In this document: piece after piece, positions 11,603 to 22,100 of the stretch
Position numbering within the stretch: the stretch's first letter is position 1
Layout of the letters: the number at the start of each line of letters is the position of its first letter
Source: Coix lacryma-jobi var. lacryma-jobi
Taxonomy: Eukaryota; Streptophyta; Magnoliopsida; Poales; Poaceae
NCBI GenBank assembly: GCA_009763385.1
Contig: CM019831.1
Location: forward strand, 78,522,815 to 78,586,814
DNA: 64,000 bases
Direction: 5' to 3'
Notes under the pieces: generated by a model
Told to the model about the DNA's origin: nothing
What the model saw: only the letters and a program-made list of their open reading frames with translations
Databases searched by the model: none
Made by a program: the position numbers and the translations under genes

Positions 11603-12627
11603 TGATGAGGGCATCACCGGTTCAAATATGACCATCTTATCCACTTCTAAACCAAAGGTGCAACCATTCTATATGAGACTTATTATTGATACATTTGATG
11701 AATTGGTGCTGCACCATAAAATGTGTATATTGTCTTTTTCAGAATTACTTGCATGGATGAAGGGAAGGTTTGATTGCATAAGGAAAGTTTGGAAGATCAA
11801 TGAAGTTGATTGGGGACCAAGTCCAAGTGTTCTTAATGTTCTCCACAAAGTCACCACGTTAGTTTTGGCAAAAGAAAGGAAAGAGTCCAAGTCCAACACG
11901 TTTTGGAAGTTGAATTCGGACTGCAGAAAAGTCCCAACTTGTTACGGTCACCACGACTTCATACGGACTCGGATTTGGATGGTTCAGGACTTGATGGAAA
12001 GCTTAACAAGTCTACTTTCATTTGGATCCAGCCCCATGTCCGTATCTTCTACACAGCGGCGACAATTATCCAAATACTACCGAGAGATCTTGCTGTCCAG
12101 GGTGCTGCGTCACCATATCTTGGGCTATTGGCCCATGTATCAAGTTGGGTCCATTAAGGACACGTCCTAGGGTTGGAGGACGACCCCAACACCCTCCTGG
12201 TCGTCCTCTCCTCCTCTAATACCTCCCCATAGCCGCCACAAACAGATTGGGTTTTGTTTAGATGTAAGTTTAGCTATTGCTACTTCCTGGTAGACGTTTG
12301 TGTCGACTAGACCATCCGTTCTACTTGATTTCGGAACCCCACCTTCATGTGTATCAGATTTGAACCTTCATCTCTTATTTTGCAATAGAGTGCTTGTTCT
12401 ACTTGTTCTTGCTTGTTCTTCGATTGCTTGCAGGAATAACCCTAGTGGTTTGGTTGGTCGTGCATCCACAAGATCGCGAGCAACCGCTGGAATTGGTGTA
12501 TCGATTGCTAAGGCGCAGCATCCTTGGATGGTTGTAGTCGGGTCGTGAACGTCATTTCAGTCCAAATCGAAGTTATCCCCCGCTTCTCATCGAAAGATCG
12601 GGCAAAAACCCTAGCGGGTTCGTATCA
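11603..12627 (+). repeat. 5' LTR of the 4.6-kb element
   Basis: 1,025 bp, apparently identical to 15173-16197. Termini are TGATGAGG and GTATCA. From about 11912 to the end it aligns by eye with the 917-bp solo LTR at 34279-35195 (shared GATTCGGACTGCAG, TGCTGTCCAGGGTGCTGCGT and the terminal AAAAACCCTAGCGGGTTCG). The first 309 bases differ apart from the opening TGATGAGG. At the place where the solo LTR reads TTATATCCCTCTATAGCC, this LTR reads CTAATACCTCCCCATAGCC, so the TATA-like element is degenerate. An open frame spanning the satellite junction into this LTR is a chance extension of the frame used in the 3' LTR. Confidence 0.93.
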
Positions 12628-13619
12628 GTTGGTTTTCAGAGCAAGGTTTATCGGTGAGAGATTTCCAATCCTTCGCTGTTTTATTTTTCCTATAGTCCAA
12701 AAAAGCCAAAAAATAGTAGATTAGTTTTTCCATAATCCTATAAATCTTTTTGAGCCTTTGCTGGTACTTCTTAGTTAGGGCTTATTGAGTTTGGTTTACA
12801 TCGGTTGAGTCAAGTTGCTGGTCTTAGGGTTAGACTTTTAGAGTTTCGAGTTCTCGTCACGTTTCGGTCATTGTCAATCATACCCATCTCCGCTGCCATC
12901 ACCACCACCATATTAATATCCACTACAGCATATACATCTCCGTTGTAATCACCATCTTTGCTGCACATATCTATCCCTTTTTTTTTAACACTAGCAAATC
13001 TGTTTTGGGCACATTTAAAAATCTGAGTTGCTAGCTCTATTCTTGTTACTACCTGAAAAGAAAGAGAAATAGATTGTAAGTCGTTTCTTTTAAAATCTGA
13101 TTTGTCAAAATTCAGATTTGTTCTAGTTGTGCAAAGTAAAAGAAAAGAAAAAAGAAAGAGAAAGAGGCAAAAAAAAGTGAGGAGGAAGAGAAAAAGGGAG
13201 TGATAACTTGCTGTTCTTGTTCTTTTTTGTTTCCTATTGTACCGTGACTTTGTTTGTGTCTAGGCTCGCGTCTCTAGCACGGTCTAGCCTAGGACCAGCA
13301 CGGTACCACCGTTGAACGATTTCTCAACTTGCTTTGTGACTAATGTGGTGCTAGTACTTCCTTGCACATTAATTTCAGCCTTCCTACAGCTCCACATATC
13401 CAACTACAACTTGAAAGGAATTGTTGTTGTGGCACCGATACACTTTTTCCAGGGTTTCCAACTTGTTGGTTGCTGCCACCTCTTGTTTGGCTTGGTAAGA
13501 ATTGGTAAGAGCTCGTTTGAACAGGTTGAGAGTGAGAGAATTATATTTACAACAACCACATCCTAGTAGTTGATTGGAGCATAGATATTATTGTGGATGT
13601 TTTTGGTTTTCTTCTAATC
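12628..13619 (+). other. Untranslated leader of the 4.6-kb element
   Basis: About 990 bp between the 5' LTR and the first ATG of the gag ORF. It holds the primer site at its start, a CACCACCACC-containing stretch near 12.9 kb, and a strongly purine-rich tract at about 13135-13200 (A and G almost only). A good 5' splice-site match, GTAAGT, lies at 13076-13081, and a T-rich stretch followed by GGCAG at about 13605-13626. No ORF here resembles a known protein. Confidence 0.7.
12630..12646 (+). other. Primer-binding site (initiator tRNA-Met type, degenerate)
   Basis: Two bases after the LTR end the sequence reads TGGTTTTCAGAGCAAGG. This resembles the usual plant initiator-Met primer site TGGTATCAGAGC, with one extra base and one substitution. 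Its position directly after the LTR supports the call. The mismatches may weaken priming. Confidence 0.6.
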
Positions 13620-15740
13620 ATGGCAGGGATTCACATGGAAAATAAGCATGGCCTTACTCAGGTTGTGTATTCGCAATTTGCTCAACAAATGGATGGTAAC
13701 AAGCTTGGCACTCATGAGGTTTGCAATGTTTTACTTGATACAATAAAATCTGCAATACCTTACTTTGAAGGAAACTACGATCCTCATGCATATATTGAAT
13801 GGGAGCTAGCTGTAGATAAGGAATTTGTTGAGTATGATTTGTCAGAGAAACAAATGGTTTTTGCTGCCTCTAATGCTTTAACTAAGGATGCTTTGTATGA
13901 ATGGAAATATCTTTGTAGGCATGACATTGTTCCGCAAACATGGAAAGACTTCAAAATGCATTTTAGAGGTGTATATGTTCCTGCATATTATGCTGATTAC
14001 TTGCTTACCAAACTAGAGGAATTAAAACAGGGTAGTAGGACTGTGAGACAATACTATCATGATTTTAAAATTTGTATCCTGTTTGGTGGCCTGGATGAAT
14101 GCATGGAAGATATTATGAGTAGGTTCATGAAAGGGCTCAATTCCGAAATTCAAACTTTGCTCATCAGTGAAACATATAATCATATATCTTGCTTGTTTTG
14201 TCTTGCTTGTAAAGTTGAAAATCAGATTCTTTCATCTTTGAATACTTGCAAGAATGGTATGACACATTATAGCCAGCAATTATCTACATTAAATGTTGAA
14301 AGGGAGCAAAATATAGTGGAACTTGTTGATGATATGCCTTTGTCACAACATGATTTGCTTGTTGTACCTTGTGACAAAGAAGAGTTGTGTGATACTTCTT
14401 CTCTAACTTCATCACCACGACTAGAGATAGAGCACCCTCTTTTTCCCCTTGCTGTCCATAACATTTTGCAGGAGGATGAGAGCAATACTATTGAATGCAT
14501 TGAGCCATTTGAGCAGCTACACCCACTACAAAAGTTGGAAAAGACTTTTTGTGCAACACCCACCATGTTAGAGGAGAGCGAGAAAAGCAACACATATGAT
14601 GCTGCAATCACTCCATGTGAGTATGACCATGCTTCACTTATATCTACAACACGACTAGTGCTTGGACATGATAATTCTATTCTTAACGACATGCATGCTA
14701 AAGTAAGGAGAGTTTGTCGCATTGCTAGTGAGAAAGAGGAGCTGAATATCATATCATCTTTAAATTGCTTAGGTTATATCGAATTTGATTTTCTTTGTGA
14801 CCTGAATAGTTTGGAGAATGATATATCTATGAAATCTGTTTTGCCAAGCTTTATTCAATGTTCACTTTATGCAATTGGCAAATATGATAGCAAAGGAAAT
14901 TATTTGGTGCATAAAGTTTATATTTGCTCTAATATGAAATCTACTTTGGAGCTACAATACCATGATCAAATCAAGGGATGCACTAACACTAATAATGTCC
15001 AACAAAGTATCCCTAGTTTTTCTTATATGCAACAGGGCCATCCTAAAGAAGGGGAGTATTGTTTGTTGTGGCCATGCAATATGGTCATCCTTCGGTATTC
15101 CGATATCAAAGTAAGCACATTTGTATGCCATTGGAGCAAGTCGAGGACGACTTGCAGACAAGAAGGGGAGAATGATGAGGGCATCACCGGTTCAAATATG
15201 ACCATCTTATCCACTTCTAAACCAAAGGTGCAACCATTCTATATGAGACTTATTATTGATACATTTGATGAATTGGTGCTGCACCATAAAATGTGTATAT
15301 TGTCTTTTTCAGAATTACTTGCATGGATGAAGGGAAGGTTTGATTGCATAAGGAAAGTTTGGAAGATCAATGAAGTTGATTGGGGACCAAGTCCAAGTGT
15401 TCTTAATGTTCTCCACAAAGTCACCACGTTAGTTTTGGCAAAAGAAAGGAAAGAGTCCAAGTCCAACACGTTTTGGAAGTTGAATTCGGACTGCAGAAAA
15501 GTCCCAACTTGTTACGGTCACCACGACTTCATACGGACTCGGATTTGGATGGTTCAGGACTTGATGGAAAGCTTAACAAGTCTACTTTCATTTGGATCCA
15601 GCCCCATGTCCGTATCTTCTACACAGCGGCGACAATTATCCAAATACTACCGAGAGATCTTGCTGTCCAGGGTGCTGCGTCACCATATCTTGGGCTATTG
15701 GCCCATGTATCAAGTTGGGTCCATTAAGGACACGTCCTAG
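13620..15740 (+). CDS. Gag-like protein of the non-autonomous retrotransposon, reading into the 3' LTR
   Basis: 706 codons from the first ATG (MAGIHMENK). The frame is open 27 bases further upstream, but only to a GTG, so ATG is chosen. Residues about 46-201 look like a plant retrotransposon gag domain: IPYFEGNYDPHAYIEWE, then WKDFKMHFRGVYVPAYY, LKQGSRTVRQYYHDF and FMKGLNSEI, the usual order in Ty3/gypsy Gag. No CCHC zinc knuckle follows, and there is no protease, reverse transcriptase or integrase motif. Residues about 210-505 are unrecognised; IGKYDSKGNYLVHK and YICSNMKS stand out, and I recall similar strings in rice retrotransposon models. Near residue 507 comes SRTTCRQEGEND, like the tail of a Ty3 polyprotein, followed by about 188 residues encoded by the 3' LTR up to a TAG. 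Inference: gag joined to the remnant end of a deleted pol. Gag would assemble particles in the cytoplasm. The reading frame is intact. Confidence 0.8.
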   Translation: MAGIHMENKHGLTQVVYSQFAQQMDGNKLGTHEVCNVLLDTIKSAIPYFEGNYDPHAYIEWELAVDKEFVEYDLSEKQMVFAASNALTKDALYEWKYLCRHDIVPQTWKDFKMHFRGVYVPAYYADYLLTKLEELKQGSRTVRQYYHDFKICILFGGLDECMEDIMSRFMKGLNSEIQTLLISETYNHISCLFCLACKVENQILSSLNTCKNGMTHYSQQLSTLNVEREQNIVELVDDMPLSQHDLLVVPCDKEELCDTSSLTSSPRLEIEHPLFPLAVHNILQEDESNTIECIEPFEQLHPLQKLEKTFCATPTMLEESEKSNTYDAAITPCEYDHASLISTTRLVLGHDNSILNDMHAKVRRVCRIASEKEELNIISSLNCLGYIEFDFLCDLNSLENDISMKSVLPSFIQCSLYAIGKYDSKGNYLVHKVYICSNMKSTLELQYHDQIKGCTNTNNVQQSIPSFSYMQQGHPKEGEYCLLWPCNMVILRYSDIKVSTFVCHWSKSRTTCRQEGENDEGITGSNMTILSTSKPKVQPFYMRLIIDTFDELVLHHKMCILSFSELLAWMKGRFDCIRKVWKINEVDWGPSPSVLNVLHKVTTLVLAKERKESKSNTFWKLNSDCRKVPTCYGHHDFIRTRIWMVQDLMESLTSLLSFGSSPMSVSSTQRRQLSKYYREILLSRVLRHHILGYWPMYQVGSIKDTS
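15161..15172 (+). other. Polypurine tract of the 4.6-kb element
   Basis: AGAAGGGGAGAA lies immediately upstream of the 3' LTR, where second-strand DNA synthesis is primed in LTR retrotransposons. Just before it is GTCGAGGACGAC (15140-15151). The same TCGAGGACGA-then-purine arrangement occurs on the minus strand next to the LTR of the miniature element at 58.25 kb, linking the two families. Confidence 0.85.
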
Positions 15741-16197
15741 GGTTGGAGGACGACCCCAACACCCTCCTGGTCGTCCTCTCCTCCTCTAATACCTCCCCAT
15801 AGCCGCCACAAACAGATTGGGTTTTGTTTAGATGTAAGTTTAGCTATTGCTACTTCCTGGTAGACGTTTGTGTCGACTAGACCATCCGTTCTACTTGATT
15901 TCGGAACCCCACCTTCATGTGTATCAGATTTGAACCTTCATCTCTTATTTTGCAATAGAGTGCTTGTTCTACTTGTTCTTGCTTGTTCTTCGATTGCTTG
16001 CAGGAATAACCCTAGTGGTTTGGTTGGTCGTGCATCCACAAGATCGCGAGCAACCGCTGGAATTGGTGTATCGATTGCTAAGGCGCAGCATCCTTGGATG
16101 GTTGTAGTCGGGTCGTGAACGTCATTTCAGTCCAAATCGAAGTTATCCCCCGCTTCTCATCGAAAGATCGGGCAAAAACCCTAGCGGGTTCGTATCA
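15173..16197 (+). repeat. 3' LTR of the 4.6-kb element
   Basis: 1,025 bp, read line by line as identical to the 5' LTR. It ends ...GCGGGTTCGTATCA and is followed by the TSD copy TCAGT (16198-16202), after which the satellite resumes at GGTTAAAACGG. The first 568 bases encode the end of the gag-like ORF. Confidence 0.93.
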
Positions 16198-19100
16198 TCA
16201 GTGGTTAAAACGGCCCTCCTGCGCGAGTTTTGCGGCACCATTCCTCCGGAAATGAAAGTGCCGAAAACCCACCAAACTTGAGTTTTGGGTCAAACGGAGA
16301 TGATTGGGTGCTTCCGTTGTGAAAAATTCAACAGTGAGTTTTTCGGTGCATCAGTGGTTAAAACGGCCCTCCTGCACGAGTTTTGCAGCACCGTTCCTCC
16401 AAAAATAATAGTGCCAAAAACCCACCAAACATGAGTTTTGGGTCAAACGGAGATGATTGGGCAAAACAGCCCTCCCATACGAGTGTTGCGGCACCGTTCC
16501 TCCGGAAATGAAAGTGCCAAAAACCCACCAAACATGAGTTTTGGGTCAAACGGAGATGATTGGGTGCGTCCATTTTGAAAAATTCAACCGTGAGTTTTCC
16601 GGTGCATCAGTGGTGAAAATGGCCCTCCTGCGCGAGTGTTGCGGCACCGTTCCTCCGGAAATGAAAGTGCCAAAAACCCACCAAACATGAGTTTTGGGTC
16701 AAACGGAGATGATTGGGTGCGTCCGTTGCGAAAAATTCAACCGTGAGTTTTTCGGTGCATGAGCGGTTAAAACGACCCTCCAGCGCGAGTTTTGCACCAC
16801 CGTTCCTCCAAAAATGAAAGTGCCAAAAACCCACCAAACATGAGTTTCGGGTCAAACGGAGATGATTGGGTGCGACCGTTGTGAAAGATTGAACTGTTTG
16901 TTTTTCGGTGCATCCGTGGGTAAAATGGCCCTCTACTACGTGTTTTGCGGCACCGTTCCTTCGGAAATGAAAGTGCCAAAAACCCACCAAACATGAGTTT
17001 TGGGTCAAACAGAGATGATTGGGCGCGTCCGTTGTGAAAAATTCAACCGTGAGTTTTTCGGTGCATCAGAGGGTAAAATGACCCTCCTGCGCGAGTTTTG
17101 CGGCACCATTCCTCCGGAAATGAAAGTGCCAAAAACCCACCAAACATGAGTTTTGGGTCAAATGGGGATGATTGGGTGCGTCCGTTGTGAAAAATTCAAG
17201 CGTGAATTTTTCGGTGCACCAGTGGTGAAAAAACGGCCCTCCTGCGCGAGTTTTGCGGCACCATTCCTCCGGAAATGAAAGTGCCGAAAACCCACCAAAC
17301 ATGAGTTTTGGGTCAAACGGAGATGATTGGGTGCTTCCGTTGCGAAAAATTCAACCGTGAGTTTTTCGGTGCATCAGTGGTTAAAACGGCCCTCCTGCGC
17401 GAGTTTTGCAGCACCGTTCCTCCAAAAATAAAAGTGCCAAAAACCCACGAAACATGAGTTTTGGGTCAAACGGAGATGATTGGGTAAAACAGCCCTCCCA
17501 TACGAGTGTTGCGGCACCGTTCCTCCGGAAATGAAAGTGCCAAAAACCCATCAAACATGAGTTTTCGGTCAAACGGAGATGATTGGGTGCGTCCATTTTG
17601 AAAAATTCAACCGTGAGTTTTCCGGTGCATCAGTGGTGAAAATGGCCCTTGTGCGCGAGTTTTGCGGCTCCGTTCCTCCGAAAATAAAAGTGCCAAAACC
17701 CCACAAAACATGAGTTTTGGGTCTAACGGAGATGATTGGGTGCGTCCGTTGCGAAAAATTCAACCGTGAATTTTTCGATGCATCAGTGGTTAAAACGGCC
17801 CTCCTGCGCGAGTTTTGCGGCACCATTCCTCCGGAAATGAAAGTGCCAAAAACCCACCAAACATGATTTTTGGGTCAAACGGAGATGATTGGGAGCTTCC
17901 GTTGCGAAAAATTCAACCGTGAGTTTTTCGGTGCATCAGTGGTTAAAACGGCCCTCCTGCGCGAGTTTTGCAGCACCGTTCCTCCAAAAATAAAAGTGCC
18001 AAAAACCCATCAAACATGAGTTTTGGGTCAAACGGAGATGATTTGGTTCGTCCGTTGCGAAAAATTCAATCGTGAGTTTTTCGGTGCATCAGAGGTTAAA
18101 ACGGCCCTCCAACACGAGTTTTGCAGCACCGTTCCTCCAAAAATGAAAGTGCCAAAAACCCACCAAACATGAGTTTCGGGTGAAACGGAGATGATTGGGT
18201 GCGTCCGTTGTGAAAGATTGAACTGTTTGTTTTTCGGTGCATCCGTTGGTAAAATGGCCCTCTCGTACGTGTTTTGCGGCACCGTTCCTCCAGAAATGAA
18301 AGTGCCAAAAACCCACCAAATATGAGTTTTGGGTCAAACGGAGATGATTGGGTGCTTCCGTTGTCAAAAATTCAACCGTGAATTTTTCGGTGCATCAGTG
18401 CTGAAAACGGCCCTCCTGCGCGAGTTTTGCGGCTCCGTTCCTCCGGAAATAAAAGTGCCTAAAACCCAAGAAACATGAGATTTGGGTCAAACGAAGATGA
18501 TTGGGTGCGTCTGTTGCGAAAAATTCAACCGTGAGTTTTTCGGTGCATCAGTTGTTAAAACGGCCCTCCTGCGCGAGTTTTGCAGCACCGTTCCTCCAAA
18601 AATAAAAGTGCCAAAAACCCACCAAACATGACTTTTGGGTCAAACGGAGATGATTGGGTGTGTCCGTTGCGAAAAATTCAACCGTGAATTTTTCGATGCA
18701 TCAGTGGTTAAAACAGCCCTCCTGCGCGAGTTTTGCGGCACCGTTCCTCCGGAAATAAAAGTGCCAAAAACCCAACAAACATGAGTTTTGGGTCAAATGG
18801 AGATGATTGGGTGCTTCCGTTGCGAAAAATTCAACCGTGAGTTTTTCGTTGAATCAGTGGTTAAAACGGCCCTCCTGCGCGAGTTTTGCTGCACCGTTCC
18901 TCCAAAAATAAAAGTGCCAAAAACCCAACAAACATGAGTTTTGGGTCAAACGGAGATGATTGGGTGCGTCCGTTGCGAAAAATTCAATCGTGAGTTTTTC
19001 GGTGCATCAGTGGTTAAAACGGCCCTCCTACGCGAGTTTTGCAGCACCGTTCCGCCAAAAATGAAAGTGCCAAAAACCCACCAAACAGGAGTTTTGGGTC

Positions 19101-22100
19101 AAACGGAGATGATTGAGTGCGTCCATTGTGAAAAATTCAACCAAGAGTATTTCAGTGCATCAGTGGGTAAAACGGGCCTCGCGTACGTGTTTTGCGGCAC
19201 CGTTCCTCCAGAAATGAAAGTGCCAAAAACCCACCAAACATGAGTTTTGGGTCAAACGGAGATGATTGGGTGCGTCCGTTGTGAAAAATTCAATCGTGAA
19301 TTTTTCGGTGCATCACTGCTGAAAACGGCCCTCCTGCGCGAGTTTTGCGGCACCGTTCCTCCGGAAATTAAAGTGCCAAAAACCCACCAAACATGAGTTT
19401 TGGGTCAAATGGGGATGATTGGGTGCGTCCGTTGTGAAAAATTCAACCGTGAATTTTTCGGTGCATCAGTGGTGAAAACGGCCCTCCTGCGCAAGTTTTG
19501 CGGCACCGTTCTTCCGGAAATAAAAGTGTCAAAAACCCACGAAACATGAGATTTGGGTCAAACGAAGATGATTAAGTGCGTCCGTTGCGAAAAATTCAAC
19601 CGTGAGTTTTTCGGTGCATCAGTGGTTAAAATGGCCCTCCTGCGCGAGTTTTGCGGCAGCGTTCCTCCGAAAATGAAAGTGCCAAAAGCCCACCAAACAT
19701 GAGTTTTGGGTCAATCAGAGATGATTGGGTGCGTCCGTTGTGAAAAATTAAACCCCGATTTTTTCGTAGCCTCAGTGGTGAAAACGAGCCTCCTACGCGA
19801 GTTTTGCGGCACCGTTCTTCCGAAAATAAAAGTTCCAAGAACACACCGAACATGAGTTTTGGGTCAAACGGAGATGATTGGGTGCGACCGTTGTGAAAGA
19901 TTGAACTGTTTGTTTTTCGGTGCATCCGTGGGTAAAATGGCCCTCCCGTACGCGTTTTGCGGCACCGTTCCTCCGGAAATGAAAGTGCCAAAAACCCACC
20001 AAACATGAGTTTTGGGTCAAACAGAGATGATTGGGTGCGTCCGTTGTGAAAAATTCAACCGTGAGTTTTTCGGTGCATCAGAGGGTAAAATGACCCTCCT
20101 GCGCGACTTTTGCGGCACCGTTCCTCCGGAAATGAAAGTGCCAAAAACCCACCAAACATGAGTTTTGGGTCAAATGGGGATGATTGGGTGCGTCCGTTGT
20201 GAAAAATTCAAACGTGAATTTTTCGGTGCACCAGTGGTGAAAAAACGGCCCTCCTGCGTGAGTTTTGCGGCACCATTCCTCCGGAAATGAAAGTGCCAAA
20301 AACCCACCAAACATGAGTTTTGGGTCAAAAGGAGATGATTGGGTGCTTCCGTTGCGAAAAATTCAACCGTGAGTTTTTCGGTGCATCAGTGGTTAAAACG
20401 GCCCTCCTGCGCGAGTTTTGCAGCACCGTTCCTCCAAAAATAAAAGTGCCAAAAACCCACCAAACATGAGTTTTGGGTCAAACGGAGATGATTGGGTAAA
20501 ACAGCCTTCCCATACGAGTGTTGCGGCACCGTTCCTCCGGAAATGAAAGTGCCAAAACCCCACCAAACATGAGTTTTGGGTGAAACGGAGATGATTGGGT
20601 GCGTCCATTTTGAAAAATTCAACCGTAAGTTTTCCGGTGCATCAGTGGTGAAAACGGCCATTATGCGCGAGTTTTGCGGCTCCGTTCCTCCGAAAATAAA
20701 AGTGCCAAAACCCCACAAAACATGAGTTTTGGGTCAAACGGAGATGATTGGGTGCGTCCGTTCCAAAAAATTCAACCGTGAATTTTTCGATGCATCAGTG
20801 GTTAAAACGGCCCTCCTGCACGAGTTTTGCGGCACCATTCCTCTGGAAATGAAAGTGCCAAAAACCCACCAAACATGAGTTTTGGGTCAAACAGAGATGA
20901 TTGGGTGCGTCCGTTGCGAAAAATTCAACCGTGAGTTTTTCGGTGCATCAGCGGTTAAAACGACCCTCCTGCGCGAGTTTTGCAGCACCATTCCTCCGAA
21001 AATGAAAGTGCCAAAAACCCACCAAACATGAGTTTCGGGTCAAACGGAGATGATTGGGTGCGTCCATTGTAAAAGATTGAACTGTTTGTTTTTCGGTGCA
21101 TCCGTGGGTAAAATAGCCCTCTAGTACGTATTTTGCGGCACCGTTCTTCCGGAAATGAAAGTGCCAAAAACCCACCAAACATGAGTTTTGGGTCAAACAG
21201 AGATGATTGGGTGCGTCCGTTGTGAAAAATTCAACCGTGAGTTTTTCGGTGCATCAGAGGGTAAAATGACCCTCCTGCGCGAGTTTTGCGGCACCGTTCC
21301 TCCGGAAATGAAAGTGCCAAAAACCCACCAAACATGAGTTTTGGGTCAAATGGGGATGATTGGGTGCGTCCGTTGTGAAAAATTCAAGCGTGAATTTTTC
21401 GGTGCACCAGTGGTGAAAAAACGGCCCTCCTACGCGAGTTTTGCGGCACCATTCCTCCGGAAATGAAAGTGCCGAAAACCCACCAAACATGAGTTTTGGG
21501 TCAAACGGAGATGATTGGGTGCTTCTGTTGCGAAAAATTCAACCGTGAGTTTTTCGGTGCATCAGTGGTTAAAACGGCCCTCCTGCGCGAGTTTTTGTAG
21601 CACCGTTCCTCCAAAAATAAAAGTGCCAAAAACCCACCAAACATGACTTTTGGGTCAAACGGACATGATTGGGTGCGTCCGTTGCGAAAAATTCAATCGT
21701 GAGTTTTTCAGTGCATCAGTGGTTAAAACGGACCTCCTGCGCGAGTTTTGCATCACCGTTCCTCCAAAAATGAAAGTGCCAAAAACCCACCAAACATGAG
21801 TTTCGGGTGAAACGGAGATGATTGGGAGCATCCGTTGTGAAAGATTGAACTGTTTATTTTTCGGTGCATCTGTCGGTAAAATGGCCCTCCAGTACGTGTT
21901 TTGCGGCACCGTTCCTCCGGAAATGAAAGTGCCAAAAACCCACCAAACATGAGTTTTGGGTCAAACAGAGATGATTGGGTGCGTCCGTTGTGAAAAATTC
22001 AACCATAAATTTTTCGGTGCATTAGTGCTGAAAACGGCCCTCCTGCGCGAGTTTTGCGGCTCCGTTCCTCCGGAAATAAATGTGCCAAAAACCTACAAAA

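Larger units (their letters stand above)
11603..16197 (+). mobile_element. Complete non-autonomous Ty3/gypsy-type LTR retrotransposon (4,595 bp, gag only)
   Basis: Two 1,025-bp direct LTRs (11603-12627 and 15173-16197) begin TGATGAGG and end CGTATCA. They flank a 2,545-bp interior. The insertion is bounded by a 5-bp TSD TCAGT (11598-11602 and 16198-16202), and the satellite monomer is continuous across it. A degenerate initiator-tRNA-Met primer site follows the 5' LTR, and a purine tract AGAAGGGGAGAA precedes the 3' LTR. The only large ORF is gag-like. I find no protease, YxDD reverse transcriptase, RNase H or integrase, so the element would need enzymes from a related autonomous element. The LTRs read as identical, indicating a very recent insertion. 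Its LTR shares its 3' two thirds with the CRM-like solo LTRs at 33-35 kb, suggesting the CRM clade supplied its machinery (inference). Confidence 0.93.

Noticed and set aside
11532..12170. 212-codon open frame from satellite into the 5' LTR
   Set aside because: It is the tail of the gag-like frame as carried in the 5' LTR, opened upstream by chance in satellite sequence. The real frame ends in the 3' LTR.
13135..13200. Purine-rich tract as a second polypurine tract or functional site
   Set aside because: It lies in the 5' leader far from the 3' LTR. The true tract at 15161-15172 is in the expected place. Probably simple-sequence drift.
14267..14752. 161-codon minus-strand frame opposite the gag-like ORF
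   Set aside because: Antisense shadow of the coding frame; no domain or start evidence.
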